A stretch of 9,704 nt of DNA from JAENVT01 sp043758005 (GCA_043758005.1 JAYVOI010000221.1:1-9704), one strand, 5' to 3'. Positions 1 to 7,614 are shown, counted from the stretch's first letter. Made by a program: numbers and translations. Notes: generated by a model from the sequence alone, not told the origin.

Positions 1-669
1 ACACCGGACAAAGGTGTCGAGGCGTTGGCACAGATGGGCGCCGGGGAGAACGCTCACTTCATCGCCGGCGATGTGAAGCTGCAGGCCGACGTCAACGCGC
101 TGATCGATGGCACGGTCGAGCGATACGGAAAGATCGACATCCTGGTCAACAATGCCGGCGGGTCGGGCGGGTTCGCTCCCGTCGGGCAGATGAGCGACGA
201 GGCGTGGCTGGAGTGCCTCGACTGGTGCCTCAACGCCACCTTCTACGGCACCCGGCGTGCGCTCCAGAAGATGGAGGGCAGCGGTTGGGGCCGAATCATC
301 AACATCTCGTCGGTGGAAGGCCGCCACGCCAACAAGGCGATGGTGTCGCACTACATCACCAACAAGCACGCCATCAACGGCCTCACCCGGGCCGTCGCCT
401 TCGAGTACGGCGCGGCCGGCATCACGTGCAACGCGATCTGCCCGGGGGCGATCGAGACCGACATCATGAAGACAGCCGGTCCGCAGGCCGCGGCTGCGAT
501 GGGGACGACCTACGAGGCCTTCCTCGACAGCTACGCGCAAGAGGCATCGATCAAGCGGCTGAACACGGTCGAAGAGGTCGCCGCGATGGCGGTGCTGGTG
601 GCATCCAACGAAGGCGGCGGGATCAACGGCGCGGTCCTCGACGTGCACGGCGGCACGTTGTTGGCCTAG
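1..669 (+). CDS. Short-chain dehydrogenase/reductase, 5' end cut by the window
   Basis: NAD(P)H-dependent oxidoreductase of the classical SDR family, likely acting on a hydroxyl or carbonyl group of a small or CoA-linked substrate in the cytoplasm. The frame is open from base 1, so the N-terminal cofactor motif (GxxxGxG) lies outside the window; the TTG at 25 is only an internal codon. Visible: NNAG at 148-159, the strand with the catalytic serine (IINISS), the active-site pair Tyr and Lys as YITNK at 352-366, and the CPG segment followed by ETD that contacts the cofactor. The C-terminal end (LDVHGG) is typical. Overall look is that of 3-hydroxybutyrate or 3-oxoacyl reductase-like SDRs, but the substrate cannot be read from the sequence. 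It ends 12 bases from the end of the converging SnoaL-like gene. Confidence 0.93.
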   Translation, partial: TPDKGVEALAQMGAGENAHFIAGDVKLQADVNALIDGTVERYGKIDILVNNAGGSGGFAPVGQMSDEAWLECLDWCLNATFYGTRRALQKMEGSGWGRIINISSVEGRHANKAMVSHYITNKHAINGLTRAVAFEYGAAGITCNAICPGAIETDIMKTAGPQAAAAMGTTYEAFLDSYAQEASIKRLNTVEEVAAMAVLVASNEGGGINGAVLDVHGGTLLA

Positions 670-681
670 CGCTGCAGCAAG

Positions 682-1104
682 CTACGACACCGAGGCGAAC
701 GGCGTGCTGAGATCGGCGGGTCCGCGATACAGGACCGTGATCGCTCGACTGGCGAAGCGCCACTCGCCCTCGACCACCGAGTACGTGTCGTCGTAGTACG
801 CCAGCAGCAGTCCGGTGGTGCCGTCGCTGCGCTGCATGTGCTCGCTGATGTACCAACGGCCGCCGCCACGATCACCGTCGATCGTTGCCTGACCGTTGTG
901 GGCCAACTGCACGACGGTATCGAACGAGTCCATCGCGCCGACCCAGTACTCGACGACGGCATCCTTTCCGTCCATCACGCGGCCGCGACCGAGGTCCCAA
1001 TGCGCGTCGGGCGCCCAGGTTGCCGCCCATTGGTCGCGGTTCTTGTGCACGACTGCATCAGAGTACCGGTGGACAAGGTCGGAGATCTCGACGGGGGTGG
1101 TCAT
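682..1104 (-). CDS. SnoaL-like / NTF2-fold protein
   Basis: A 140-residue cone-shaped alpha+beta protein of the SnoaL/NTF2-like superfamily, whose members are small cyclases, isomerases, dehydratases or ring-hydroxylating-enzyme small subunits, or have no known function. The N-terminal helix (residues 5-20, ISDLVHRYSDAV) followed by a W-rich segment (DQWAATWAPDAHWDL, 25-38) and the later strand pattern (ISEHM, LLAYYDDTY, WRFASRAI) fit the SnoaL_4 type, and the length is usual for the family. Start ATG is preceded by GGAG only two bases away, so the ribosome site is weak or translation depends on the gene upstream. That gene (universal-stress-like, minus strand) ends 30 bases before this start, so the two are probably co-transcribed. 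Substrate unknown. Fold assignment is firm; the function is not. Confidence 0.88.
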   Translation of the reverse strand: MTTPVEISDLVHRYSDAVVHKNRDQWAATWAPDAHWDLGRGRVMDGKDAVVEYWVGAMDSFDTVVQLAHNGQATIDGDRGGGRWYISEHMQRSDGTTGLLLAYYDDTYSVVEGEWRFASRAITVLYRGPADLSTPFASVS

Positions 1105-1134
1105 CTCTCCATGTTGTCAGGCCGGCCCCGAGCG

Positions 1135-1584
1135 CTATGAAGCGATGCGGAAGGGTGCGCCGGGCGCGGCGGCCGGAGCGACCACCACGGGAACCGGACA
1201 CACCTTCAACAACTTCGCCAGGCCACCCGCCTCCAGCCCCGGCAGGCTGGCCGGCACGATCACCCGGTTGACCGGTCGGTGCTGCAGCACATGAAAGATC
1301 TCGTTGACGGCGTCGGAACCGGATGTCGAGATCGTCTCGATGTCGTCGGTGTGCAGGCTGAGCCGGCACACCACCTGGTCGAGGTAGATCAGCCCGGCCA
1401 TCGACACGTCGATGTCTTCGGCCATCGCGAAGTCGCGCAACGATGCGGCGGAACGACCGTCGAGGGTGAGCAAGAGGGTGACCGCCCGGTCCTGGTTGGT
1501 GAGAACGTCGAGGCCACCTTCGCCGTCCGGGCTCGACGGGTCGATGAGGATCAGCGTTCTGGACACGATCATGGTTTCATCCAT
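1135..1584 (-). CDS. Divergent universal-stress-protein-like alpha/beta protein
   Basis: A 149-residue protein that looks like one Usp domain: a first strand RTLILID (9-15), a second strand AVTLLLTLD (34-42), and a C-terminal half with IETISTSGSDAVNEIF (82-97), the strand VNRVIVPAS (105-113) and the ending KVCPVPVVVAP (127-137), which closely resembles the last strand of Usp proteins. The nucleotide-binding signature G-x2-G-x9-G-S/T is not visible, so ATP binding is doubtful. The frame stays open far upstream through the neighbouring kinase gene, but only this part looks like protein. ATG at 1584 is chosen because a -10-like TACGCT ends six bases before it; ATG at 1572 is an alternative. It lies 83 bases after the phosphotransferase and 30 bases before the SnoaL-like gene. 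Family call tentative; it could be another Rossmann-like small protein. Confidence 0.6.
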   Translation of the reverse strand: MDETMIVSRTLILIDPSSPDGEGGLDVLTNQDRAVTLLLTLDGRSAASLRDFAMAEDIDVSMAGLIYLDQVVCRLSLHTDDIETISTSGSDAVNEIFHVLQHRPVNRVIVPASLPGLEAGGLAKLLKVCPVPVVVAPAAAPGAPFRIAS

Positions 1585-1590
1585 GCAGGC

Positions 1591-1596
1591 AGCGTA
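1591..1596 (-). promoter_or_regulatory. Possible -10 element TACGCT for a leaderless Usp-like mRNA
   Basis: Reading the minus strand, TACGCT is followed by six bases and then the ATG at 1584. A TAnnnT hexamer at this distance is the common layout of actinobacterial leaderless promoters, where transcription begins at the start codon. No Shine-Dalgarno sequence is present before the ATG. No convincing -35 is seen, so this is a weak call based on position. Confidence 0.35.
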
Positions 1597-1640
1597 CGGA
1601 ACCAAGGTTTCGTCATTCTTGCCGCCAGATGAACACTCCG

Positions 1641-1666
1641 TCCGGCGTTGCCTGGCAAACGCTGGA
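1641..1666 (-). other. Stem-loop just after the phosphotransferase stop codon
   Basis: An imperfect hairpin begins two bases past the TAG of the phosphotransferase gene. Arms are TCC/GGA, GCGT/ACGC and TGC/GCA with one mismatch, one bulge and a three-base loop. There is no T-run on either side, so it is not a classic intrinsic terminator. It could be a weak terminator, an RNA 3'-end stabiliser at the end of the four-gene operon, or chance in GC-rich DNA. Confidence 0.35.
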
Positions 1667-1667
1667 C

Positions 1668-2582
1668 CTACCGCATGATGTCGACGAGGCGACGGAGGAA
1701 GACGTGGTGGAGGGCTGTGCCGATGATCGCCATGTTCGGTGACCGGTTGACGCCGGATTCGAACACGCCGAGGCACGTGCGGTTGGCGCACGCCCCTTTG
1801 AAGAGGTTGAACGCCTCCCAGTACGTCCACTCCGCCGGAGTCATCCGGATCCCGGCTTCTTGCTCGAACAATGCCAGCCAGGCCTCGCGCGACATGGTGC
1901 GCGCGCCGCGCATCGATGCGCAGAACGACCAATCCTCTGCTGGGTCGCCGACGTGGGCGAACTCCCAGTCGGTCACGGCCAGGACCTCGCCGTTCGCGCT
2001 CAGGACGTTGCCGGGTCCGGCATCGCCGTGCACGAGCGTGACCCGCGTTGACAACGGCGCGTTCTGGTGCAGCCACATCTCGGCGGCATCGAGCAGTGGC
2101 AAACGCGGGCCGCCCGCCGACTTGCCGACGGTACGCCAGTGCTCGATCAGGATGTGGGTGCTCTGCGCGGAGTCGACCATCGGCAGATGAGCCGTGGGCT
2201 CGAGGGCGTGCAGGCGGGCGAGCGTGCGCACGAACGCCGCCGCCGTGGCCGGGTCCATCTCGCGCTCGTCGACGGGCGGGTCGGCCTCGATGTAGTCCAT
2301 CACGAAGAAGGGTTGGCCGAGCACCTCGCCGGTTGGCTCCAGCCAACGAACGTTGGCGACCGGGAAGGCGGCTGCGTGGAGCGATTGCATGAGCGCGAAT
2401 TCGGCAGCACTCGACGTGCCGAACACGCCACCCTGTTCGACACGGACGACGAACGTTCCGACAGACGTGTCGACAACGTGCATCGCCCTCGAGTGCCCAA
2501 CGGTCAACCGGTGTGAGGAATGCACGTCGACCGGCGCTCCGGTCTGGGCACTGAGGTATTCGGCAAGGCGGCCCTCATCCAT
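1668..2582 (-). CDS. APH-family phosphotransferase (LvaA/ACAD10-11 kinase-like)
   Basis: A 304-residue protein-kinase-like enzyme of the aminoglycoside phosphotransferase (APH) family, expected to use ATP to phosphorylate a hydroxyl group. The catalytic loop is H185-G-D187 with N192 (HGDAGPGN), and the magnesium-binding segment is D205-W-E, followed by AHVGDPAED; the N-lobe shows FVVRVEQG with a VR in place of the usual lysine-bearing V-K, and the hinge is FFVMDYIE. It is not a drug-resistance enzyme by context: it follows, with an 8-base overlap, a small DUF6285-like gene. In the P. putida levulinate operon a kinase of this family (LvaA) and a small partner (LvaB) phosphorylate 4-hydroxyvaleryl-CoA, and related kinase domains occur in animal ACAD10/11. 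The substrate here is inferred, and no acyl-CoA dehydrogenase is in the window. Last gene of the four-gene operon. Confidence 0.9.
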   Translation of the reverse strand: MDEGRLAEYLSAQTGAPVDVHSSHRLTVGHSRAMHVVDTSVGTFVVRVEQGGVFGTSSAAEFALMQSLHAAAFPVANVRWLEPTGEVLGQPFFVMDYIEADPPVDEREMDPATAAAFVRTLARLHALEPTAHLPMVDSAQSTHILIEHWRTVGKSAGGPRLPLLDAAEMWLHQNAPLSTRVTLVHGDAGPGNVLSANGEVLAVTDWEFAHVGDPAEDWSFCASMRGARTMSREAWLALFEQEAGIRMTPAEWTYWEAFNLFKGACANRTCLGVFESGVNRSPNMAIIGTALHHVFLRRLVDIMR

Positions 2583-2937
2583 CGGCGACCTGCCCTCGGA
2601 AGGCCTTCAACAACGCGGCCTCGCTCTCGAGATCCTCCTCGAGGTGACGCTCGAGGATCTCGCGGATCATGCTGTGGGCGCGATGGTACGGGTCGGCCAG
2701 CACGGCGATGCACGAGCGCATCACGTCTTGCCCGGCGGCGGGGCCCAACGCTGCGGACAGTTCCTCCTGGCGACGCCTGGTCGGATCGGGTCCGCGCTTG
2801 CGTGCGTAGACAGCCAACCCGATCAACTGGATCGCGGCGTTGCGGGCGTGTGGGTCGGTGAGGTTCGGCAGCACGGTGTTTCGCAAGGTCTCGGCCATCG
2901 AGGCCCAGAGCGCGGCATCGCTGGGACGGTCGTTCAT
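2575..2937 (-). CDS. Small DUF6285-like protein, putative partner of the phosphotransferase
   Basis: A 120-residue, probably all-helical soluble protein. The opening NDRPSDAALWASMAETL and the following VLPNLTDPHARNAA match my recollection of the DUF6285 family (RPxAAELL...VLPxL), a family usually encoded next to APH-like kinases; I believe LvaB of P. putida belongs here, but could not check. The ATG at 2937 overlaps the stop of the epimerase-like gene as ATGA, and the gene's own stop lies inside the start of the kinase gene (8-base overlap), which suggests translational coupling and roughly equal synthesis of the two proteins. A longer in-frame start upstream would run into the epimerase gene and encode an Arg/Gly-rich stretch without family likeness. 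The likely role is to form a complex with the kinase; this is an inference from context. Confidence 0.8.
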   Translation of the reverse strand: MNDRPSDAALWASMAETLRNTVLPNLTDPHARNAAIQLIGLAVYARKRGPDPTRRRQEELSAALGPAAGQDVMRSCIAVLADPYHRAHSMIREILERHLEEDLESEAALLKAFRGQVADG

Positions 2938-3943
2938 GCGTGCGCTCCCAACTGCGCGGCCACGCGTGCCTCGGCGTCGAAGTCCCAGGTTGCCCGCCAC
3001 ACCGGATCGACCAGTGGCTCGGTGCGATCGGCCCAACGCTGCGACCGGAACCAGTCGAACGTCGACGCGTGCCCACTCCGGAAATCGTGCAGCGGTCGCA
3101 TCACCGCATCGGCTTTGGTGGTGCTCAACTCGGCGTGGTGTCGTACGCCGAAGAGGTGGCCGAAGACGGGCATGGTCACAGATTTCAGCACATTGTCAGG
3201 CACGTCGACGATGTTCGGCTCGACACCGACGATCTCGGCGAGCGTGGTGACGTATCTCCGGGTGCTGATCGCACTCGTCGTGACGTTGAAGATCTCGCCA
3301 TGCGTCGACGGCGTGGCCGCGGCCGTCATCATGAACGCGACGAGGTCGTCGACGTGGCCGTACGACGCCACGACCAACCCGCCGTGAGGGAGCAAGACCG
3401 GGCGTCGCTGCAACAAGCGCAGGAACATCGGCGTCTCCATGTCGTAGATGTTGTTCTCCGGTCCGTAGATCGCTGCCGGCCTGACGATGATCACCGGGAA
3501 CGCCGCATCGGCGTGACGTCGCAACATCGCCTGCTCCGAGAGGGCCTTGAACCCGCCGTAGCTGGCCGGGCCGTCGTCATTCGACGCCATGTCCTCCGTC
3601 CACGGGAAGATCCCGCACAACGACTGGTCATAGGCCATGATCGAGCTCACGTACACGTAGGCGCCGACGCGATCCTTGAACAGATCGACGAGGCGATCGA
3701 TGTCGCCGCCGCCGGCGGCCATCACGAAGCCCGAGACGTCGAAGACCGCGTCCCATTGCGTGTTGGCGAGCGCGGTGCGCATCGACTCGCTGTCGGTGCG
3801 GTCGGCGAGGAGATGGCGAACGCCGGCCGGTAGCGCGGCGGGTGTGCGCCCGCGGTTCAGCACGGTCACGTCGTGACCGGCATCGACGAGTGCGGCGACC
3901 AGACGTCTTCCGACGAAGACCGACCCGCCGAGGACCAGCGTGT

Positions 3944-3947
<4 letters not shown>
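2934..3947 (-). CDS. NAD(P)-dependent epimerase/dehydratase-like protein (extended SDR)
   Basis: A 337-residue extended/atypical short-chain dehydrogenase. The N-terminal Rossmann motif is GGSVFVG (7-13), a variant of GGTxFxG seen in the CSP41/isoflavone-reductase-like branch, followed by VTVLNRGRT (27-35), where the arginine after Asn suggests NADP preference. The active site shows Ser-Ser at 101-102 and Tyr130-x3-Lys134 (YGGFK), then VRPAAIYGPEN, characteristic of epimerases. The GTG at 3947 is chosen because it overlaps the stop of the reductase upstream as GTGA; there is no good Shine-Dalgarno site, so translation probably depends on coupling. The stop overlaps the next gene's ATG. Function could be a nucleotide-sugar or sterol-type dehydrogenase/epimerase or a ketone reductase; the operon of an enone reductase and an acyl-CoA-type kinase favours a non-sugar substrate, but this is inferred. 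Confidence 0.88.
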
Positions 3948-4975
<1,028 letters not shown>

Positions 4976-4982
4976 GTGCTTG

Positions 4983-4987
4983 CTCCT
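4983..4987 (-). promoter_or_regulatory. Ribosome binding site AGGAG that fixes the reductase start
   Basis: AGGAG on the minus strand, seven bases before the GTG at 4975. It is the only strong Shine-Dalgarno sequence I found before a start in the window and it selects this GTG over longer in-frame starts. Confidence 0.75.
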
Positions 4988-5006
4988 GGCTCTCGACAAC
5001 GTTCTC

Positions 5007-5012
5007 ACCCTA
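5007..5012 (-). promoter_or_regulatory. Possible -10 element TAGGGT for the minus-strand operon
   Basis: TAGGGT on the minus strand lies 31 bases before the GTG at 4975. Transcription from about seven bases downstream would give a leader of about 25 bases that carries the AGGAG site. No clear -35 is seen, as is common in high-GC actinobacteria. Position fits well; not proven. Confidence 0.45.
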
Positions 5013-5059
5013 TTGTCGCGCCCTTGATCGACCCCATTTCCCGCGAGGGCGGTCGCCGG

Positions 5060-5065
5060 TAGGGT
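5060..5065 (+). promoter_or_regulatory. Possible -10 element TAGGGT for a leaderless GNAT mRNA
   Basis: TAGGGT ends six bases before the GTG at 5072, the spacing at which transcription would begin on the start codon itself. There is no Shine-Dalgarno sequence before the GTG. The same hexamer occurs on the opposite strand at 5007-5012, so the 96-base gap probably holds two divergent promoters. Confidence 0.5.
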
Positions 5066-5071
5066 TCGGGC

Positions 5072-5605
5072 GTGCCAGGTCCGTTCGAGGCGACGACGAT
5101 CATCACCGAGCGACTGGTGTTGCGTCCGGTGCGCGTCGAGGATGCTGACGAGATGGCGGTCGCGCTGAGCGATCCTGCGCTCCACGAGTTCATCGGCGGG
5201 CAGCCCGCCACCATCGGGGAGTTGCGTGATCGCTATGCCGCCTGGACCCGAGGGTCAGGCTCGACCGACGAGGTGTGGCTCAACTGGATCGTGCGTCGCG
5301 ACGCTGACGATGTGGCCATGGGCGCGGTGCAAGCGACGATCGTCGATCCTGAGACCACGCCGACTGCCGACGTGGCTTGGACCATCGGCGTCCCGTGGCA
5401 GGGCCACGGCTTTGCCGGTGAGGCCGGGGTCGCGCTGGTGCAGTGGCTCGTGGCCCGGGGTGCGACGTCGGTGGTGGCTCACGTACATCCCGATCATCGA
5501 GCATCGTCCGCGGTCGCCGGTCGCGTCGGTCTGCGACCCACGAACGTCATCGTCGACGCCGAGGTGGAATGGCGACTGGAGCCGCCGCTGGCCGAGCCGT
5601 CGTAG
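5072..5605 (+). CDS. GNAT-family N-acetyltransferase, RimJ/RimL-like
   Basis: A 177-residue acetyltransferase that transfers an acetyl group from acetyl-CoA to an amine on a protein end or small molecule. The opening ITERLVLRPVRVEDAD (11-26) is typical of the RimJ/RimL branch. Motif A, which binds the CoA pyrophosphate, is W109-Q110-G-H-G-F-A-G (Q/RxxGxG/A), followed by the usual helix ALVQWLVARGA. The ending HPDHRASSAVAGRVGLRP (139-156) corresponds to the NxxS..GF region, with His/Asp in place of the usual Asn. GTG at 5072 is chosen because of the TAGGGT six bases before it and because the family motif starts ten residues later. It is transcribed away from the minus-strand operon and stops 50 bases before the flavoenzyme gene. 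The substrate cannot be told. Confidence 0.9.
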   Translation: MPGPFEATTIITERLVLRPVRVEDADEMAVALSDPALHEFIGGQPATIGELRDRYAAWTRGSGSTDEVWLNWIVRRDADDVAMGAVQATIVDPETTPTADVAWTIGVPWQGHGFAGEAGVALVQWLVARGATSVVAHVHPDHRASSAVAGRVGLRPTNVIVDAEVEWRLEPPLAEPS

Positions 5606-5641
5606 CCATGCGTCGACCGCGTGCGACGGAGCCCTGAAACC

Positions 5642-5647
5642 TACTGT
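5642..5647 (+). promoter_or_regulatory. Possible -10 element TACTGT before the flavoenzyme gene
   Basis: TACTGT ends eight bases before the ATG at 5656, so transcription would start at or next to the start codon. GGGAG is also present at 5648-5652 but only three bases from the ATG, too close for a standard ribosome site. The 50-base gap after the acetyltransferase holds no terminator I can recognise, so read-through from that gene is also possible. Confidence 0.35.
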
Positions 5648-5655
5648 GGGAGTGC

Positions 5656-7614
5656 ATGGAGACTCCGGCGCACGCTCACGCCTTCGAACCAATTCGTGTT
5701 GGGACCATGCAGCTCGATCACCGGCTCGTCGTGCCGCCGCACTCGGGTGGTGGTGGGCGGTTGCTCGACAGTGACGCGATGTTCGAACGGCATTGCAGCT
5801 ACTGGCTCGAACGAGTCAAGGGCGGCGTGCAGTGGGTCGGCGGTGGCCCGACGTTCGTCCGCAACCCGCTGATCCCCGGGTTCGAGCCGACGGGCATCGG
5901 CTCCAATGGGCCGGGTCTGTTCCGCCATCCGAAGTTCGTCGAGCGCATGGGCCAGTACCTCGACCGCCTGCATGGTGCCGGCGGCTTCGGCACCGTGCAG
6001 TTCGTGTTGCAGGGAGGCATGCCGATCGCGCCATCACCGACGTTGTCGGGCTACTCCGACCACCGCATTCCGCACCCGCTCGACGCCGACGAGATCGCGT
6101 GGCTGATCCGTGAGTACGGCGAGTCGGCCGCGCTCGCCGCCGAGGCGGGTGCGGACGCGATCGAACTGCACGCCAATCACGACGATGTACTGCAGTGGTT
6201 CCTCTCGCCGCTCACCAACCAGCGCACCGATCGGTACGGCGGGAGCGCCGAGAATCGCCGTCGGTTGGTTCGGGAGATCGTCGAGTCCATCCGCGCCACG
6301 GTGAAACGGCCGATCACGCTCGGGCTGCGGCTCTGCCTCGACGAGATGATCGAAGGTGGATACGAGCTGGCCGACTGCCAGCAGATCCTCGCGGCGTTCA
6401 CGGCCGACGGGACCGTCGACTACTTCAGCCTCGACGTCGGTGGCAACTGGGGCACCGTCAGCTACATCCCTCCCGGTGTGTACGGCGAGGCGGAGTGGGC
6501 CGGGCTGTGTGGTCAGGCCAAGCAGGCGACGGACCTTCCTGTCGTGTATGTCGGCCGGGTGTTCGATGTCGCCACCGCGGAACGCGTGTTGGCGGAGGGC
6601 CACGCCGACCTCGTGGGGTTCGCCCGGGCGACCATCGCCGATCCCGCCATCGTCGCCAAGACACGACGTGGCGCGATCGAGTTGGTGCGACCGTGCATCG
6701 GCGCCAACGACTGCATCGACCGGCGCACGGTCGAGGGTCTCGAGTTCGGGTGTTCGTCGAACCCACATGCGGGCAATGAACATGTCGGGGATCTGCCTCC
6801 GGTGAAGCAGCCGAAGCAGATCCTGGTGATCGGTGGCGGCCCGGCGGGGACCGAGTTCGCCGCCCTTGCCAGCGAACGGGGCCACGACGTGACCCTGTGG
6901 GAACGCAACCCGGCGCTCGGTGGCCAACTCGCCGTCGCCGCCAAGGCTCGAATGAACCATCGCTTCGCCGAGTGGATCCGGTGGCAGGAAGCTCGGTTGC
7001 GTCGCGTCGGTGTGACCGTGGTGATCGACCGCGCAGCCACCGTCGATGGGGTCGACGAGTTCGATCCCGATGTGGTGGTGGTCGCGACGGGCGCCGTGCC
7101 GCGGGCGCTCGACGTACCTGGGATCGACGAGCCGTTCGTGCACCAGGCGGCTGCGGTGCTGGGCGGAGGCATCGAACTCGGCCACCACGTGGTGGTGGTC
7201 TCCGAGGACGATCGGGCGGCACCCTTGGCGGTCGCGGATCACCTCAGCGGCCTCGGTCATCGGGTCACCATCACGTTCCGCACGAACGGTCCGTCGCCAC
7301 TCGTCGGGAAGTACACGATCGGTGCGATCTTGGCCAGACTCGACGACGAAGGTGCCCGTTTCGAACCGATGGCGCGCCTGGTGGGCGTCGAGCCGGGTCG
7401 GGTGCACCTGGCGCACAGCTACAGCAACCGGCGGTGGCCGGTCGACGGGGTCGACAGCGTGGTCCTTGCCTGCGGCGCCGTTCCCGACAACGACCTCTAT
7501 CGATCACTGAAACCCGCCCGCACCCACGTGCATCTCCTCGGCGATGCATATGCACCACGCCGCATGGTCTTCGCCACGCGCCAGGCTTGGCACCTCGCAA
7601 CGGCGTTGGATTGA
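5656..7614 (+). CDS. TMADH / 2,4-dienoyl-CoA reductase-type flavoprotein with altered cofactor residues
   Basis: A 652-residue flavoenzyme of the old-yellow-enzyme/trimethylamine dehydrogenase family. Residues about 10-340 form the FMN TIM barrel (FEPIRVGTMQLDHRLV; HANH with His172 and His175; FLSPLTNQRTDRYGG; GFARATIADP). The cluster region follows: Cys347, Ala350, Cys353, Cys366 with TMADH spacing, but the second cysteine is Ala. From about 390 comes the dinucleotide domain (ILVIGGGPAGTEFAALA, then E and GGQL) and near the end LLGDAYAPRR. The second Rossmann stretch (VVVVSEDDRAAPLAVADHL) resembles the TMADH/histamine dehydrogenase type rather than FadH. Ser30 aligns with TMADH Cys30, which carries FMN covalently, so covalent binding is not expected. 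Likely a cytoplasmic dehydrogenase or C=C reductase; substrate unknown. The stop overlaps the transporter's TTG start, so the two are co-translated. Confidence 0.92.
   Translation: METPAHAHAFEPIRVGTMQLDHRLVVPPHSGGGGRLLDSDAMFERHCSYWLERVKGGVQWVGGGPTFVRNPLIPGFEPTGIGSNGPGLFRHPKFVERMGQYLDRLHGAGGFGTVQFVLQGGMPIAPSPTLSGYSDHRIPHPLDADEIAWLIREYGESAALAAEAGADAIELHANHDDVLQWFLSPLTNQRTDRYGGSAENRRRLVREIVESIRATVKRPITLGLRLCLDEMIEGGYELADCQQILAAFTADGTVDYFSLDVGGNWGTVSYIPPGVYGEAEWAGLCGQAKQATDLPVVYVGRVFDVATAERVLAEGHADLVGFARATIADPAIVAKTRRGAIELVRPCIGANDCIDRRTVEGLEFGCSSNPHAGNEHVGDLPPVKQPKQILVIGGGPAGTEFAALASERGHDVTLWERNPALGGQLAVAAKARMNHRFAEWIRWQEARLRRVGVTVVIDRAATVDGVDEFDPDVVVVATGAVPRALDVPGIDEPFVHQAAAVLGGGIELGHHVVVVSEDDRAAPLAVADHLSGLGHRVTITFRTNGPSPLVGKYTIGAILARLDDEGARFEPMARLVGVEPGRVHLAHSYSNRRWPVDGVDSVVLACGAVPDNDLYRSLKPARTHVHLLGDAYAPRRMVFATRQAWHLATALD

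Noticed and set aside
1135..2346. A 403-residue version of the Usp-like protein
   Set aside because: The first 250 or so residues are an Arg/Ala/Gly-rich shadow of the phosphotransferase gene; protein-like sequence begins only near 1584.
1668..2582. Aminoglycoside resistance gene
   Set aside because: The APH fold is shared by many kinases. The DUF6285-like partner and metabolic operon point to a metabolic substrate, and no resistance-island signs are present.
5611..5628. Small inverted repeat CGTCG...CGACG after the acetyltransferase gene as a terminator
   Set aside because: The arms are only five bases long with an 8-base loop and no T-run; such repeats occur often by chance in this GC-rich sequence.
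6034..7416. Open frame of about 460 codons on the minus strand, antisense to the flavoenzyme gene
   Set aside because: Its translation is rich in Arg, His and Asp and shows no family motif, while the plus strand carries an unmistakable flavoenzyme. Long antisense frames are expected in GC-rich coding DNA.
6897..7610. N-terminal extension of the transporter or fusion with the flavoenzyme
   Set aside because: The extension is a frame-shifted reading of the flavoenzyme gene and is very rich in Arg. The TTGA overlap gives a simple start.
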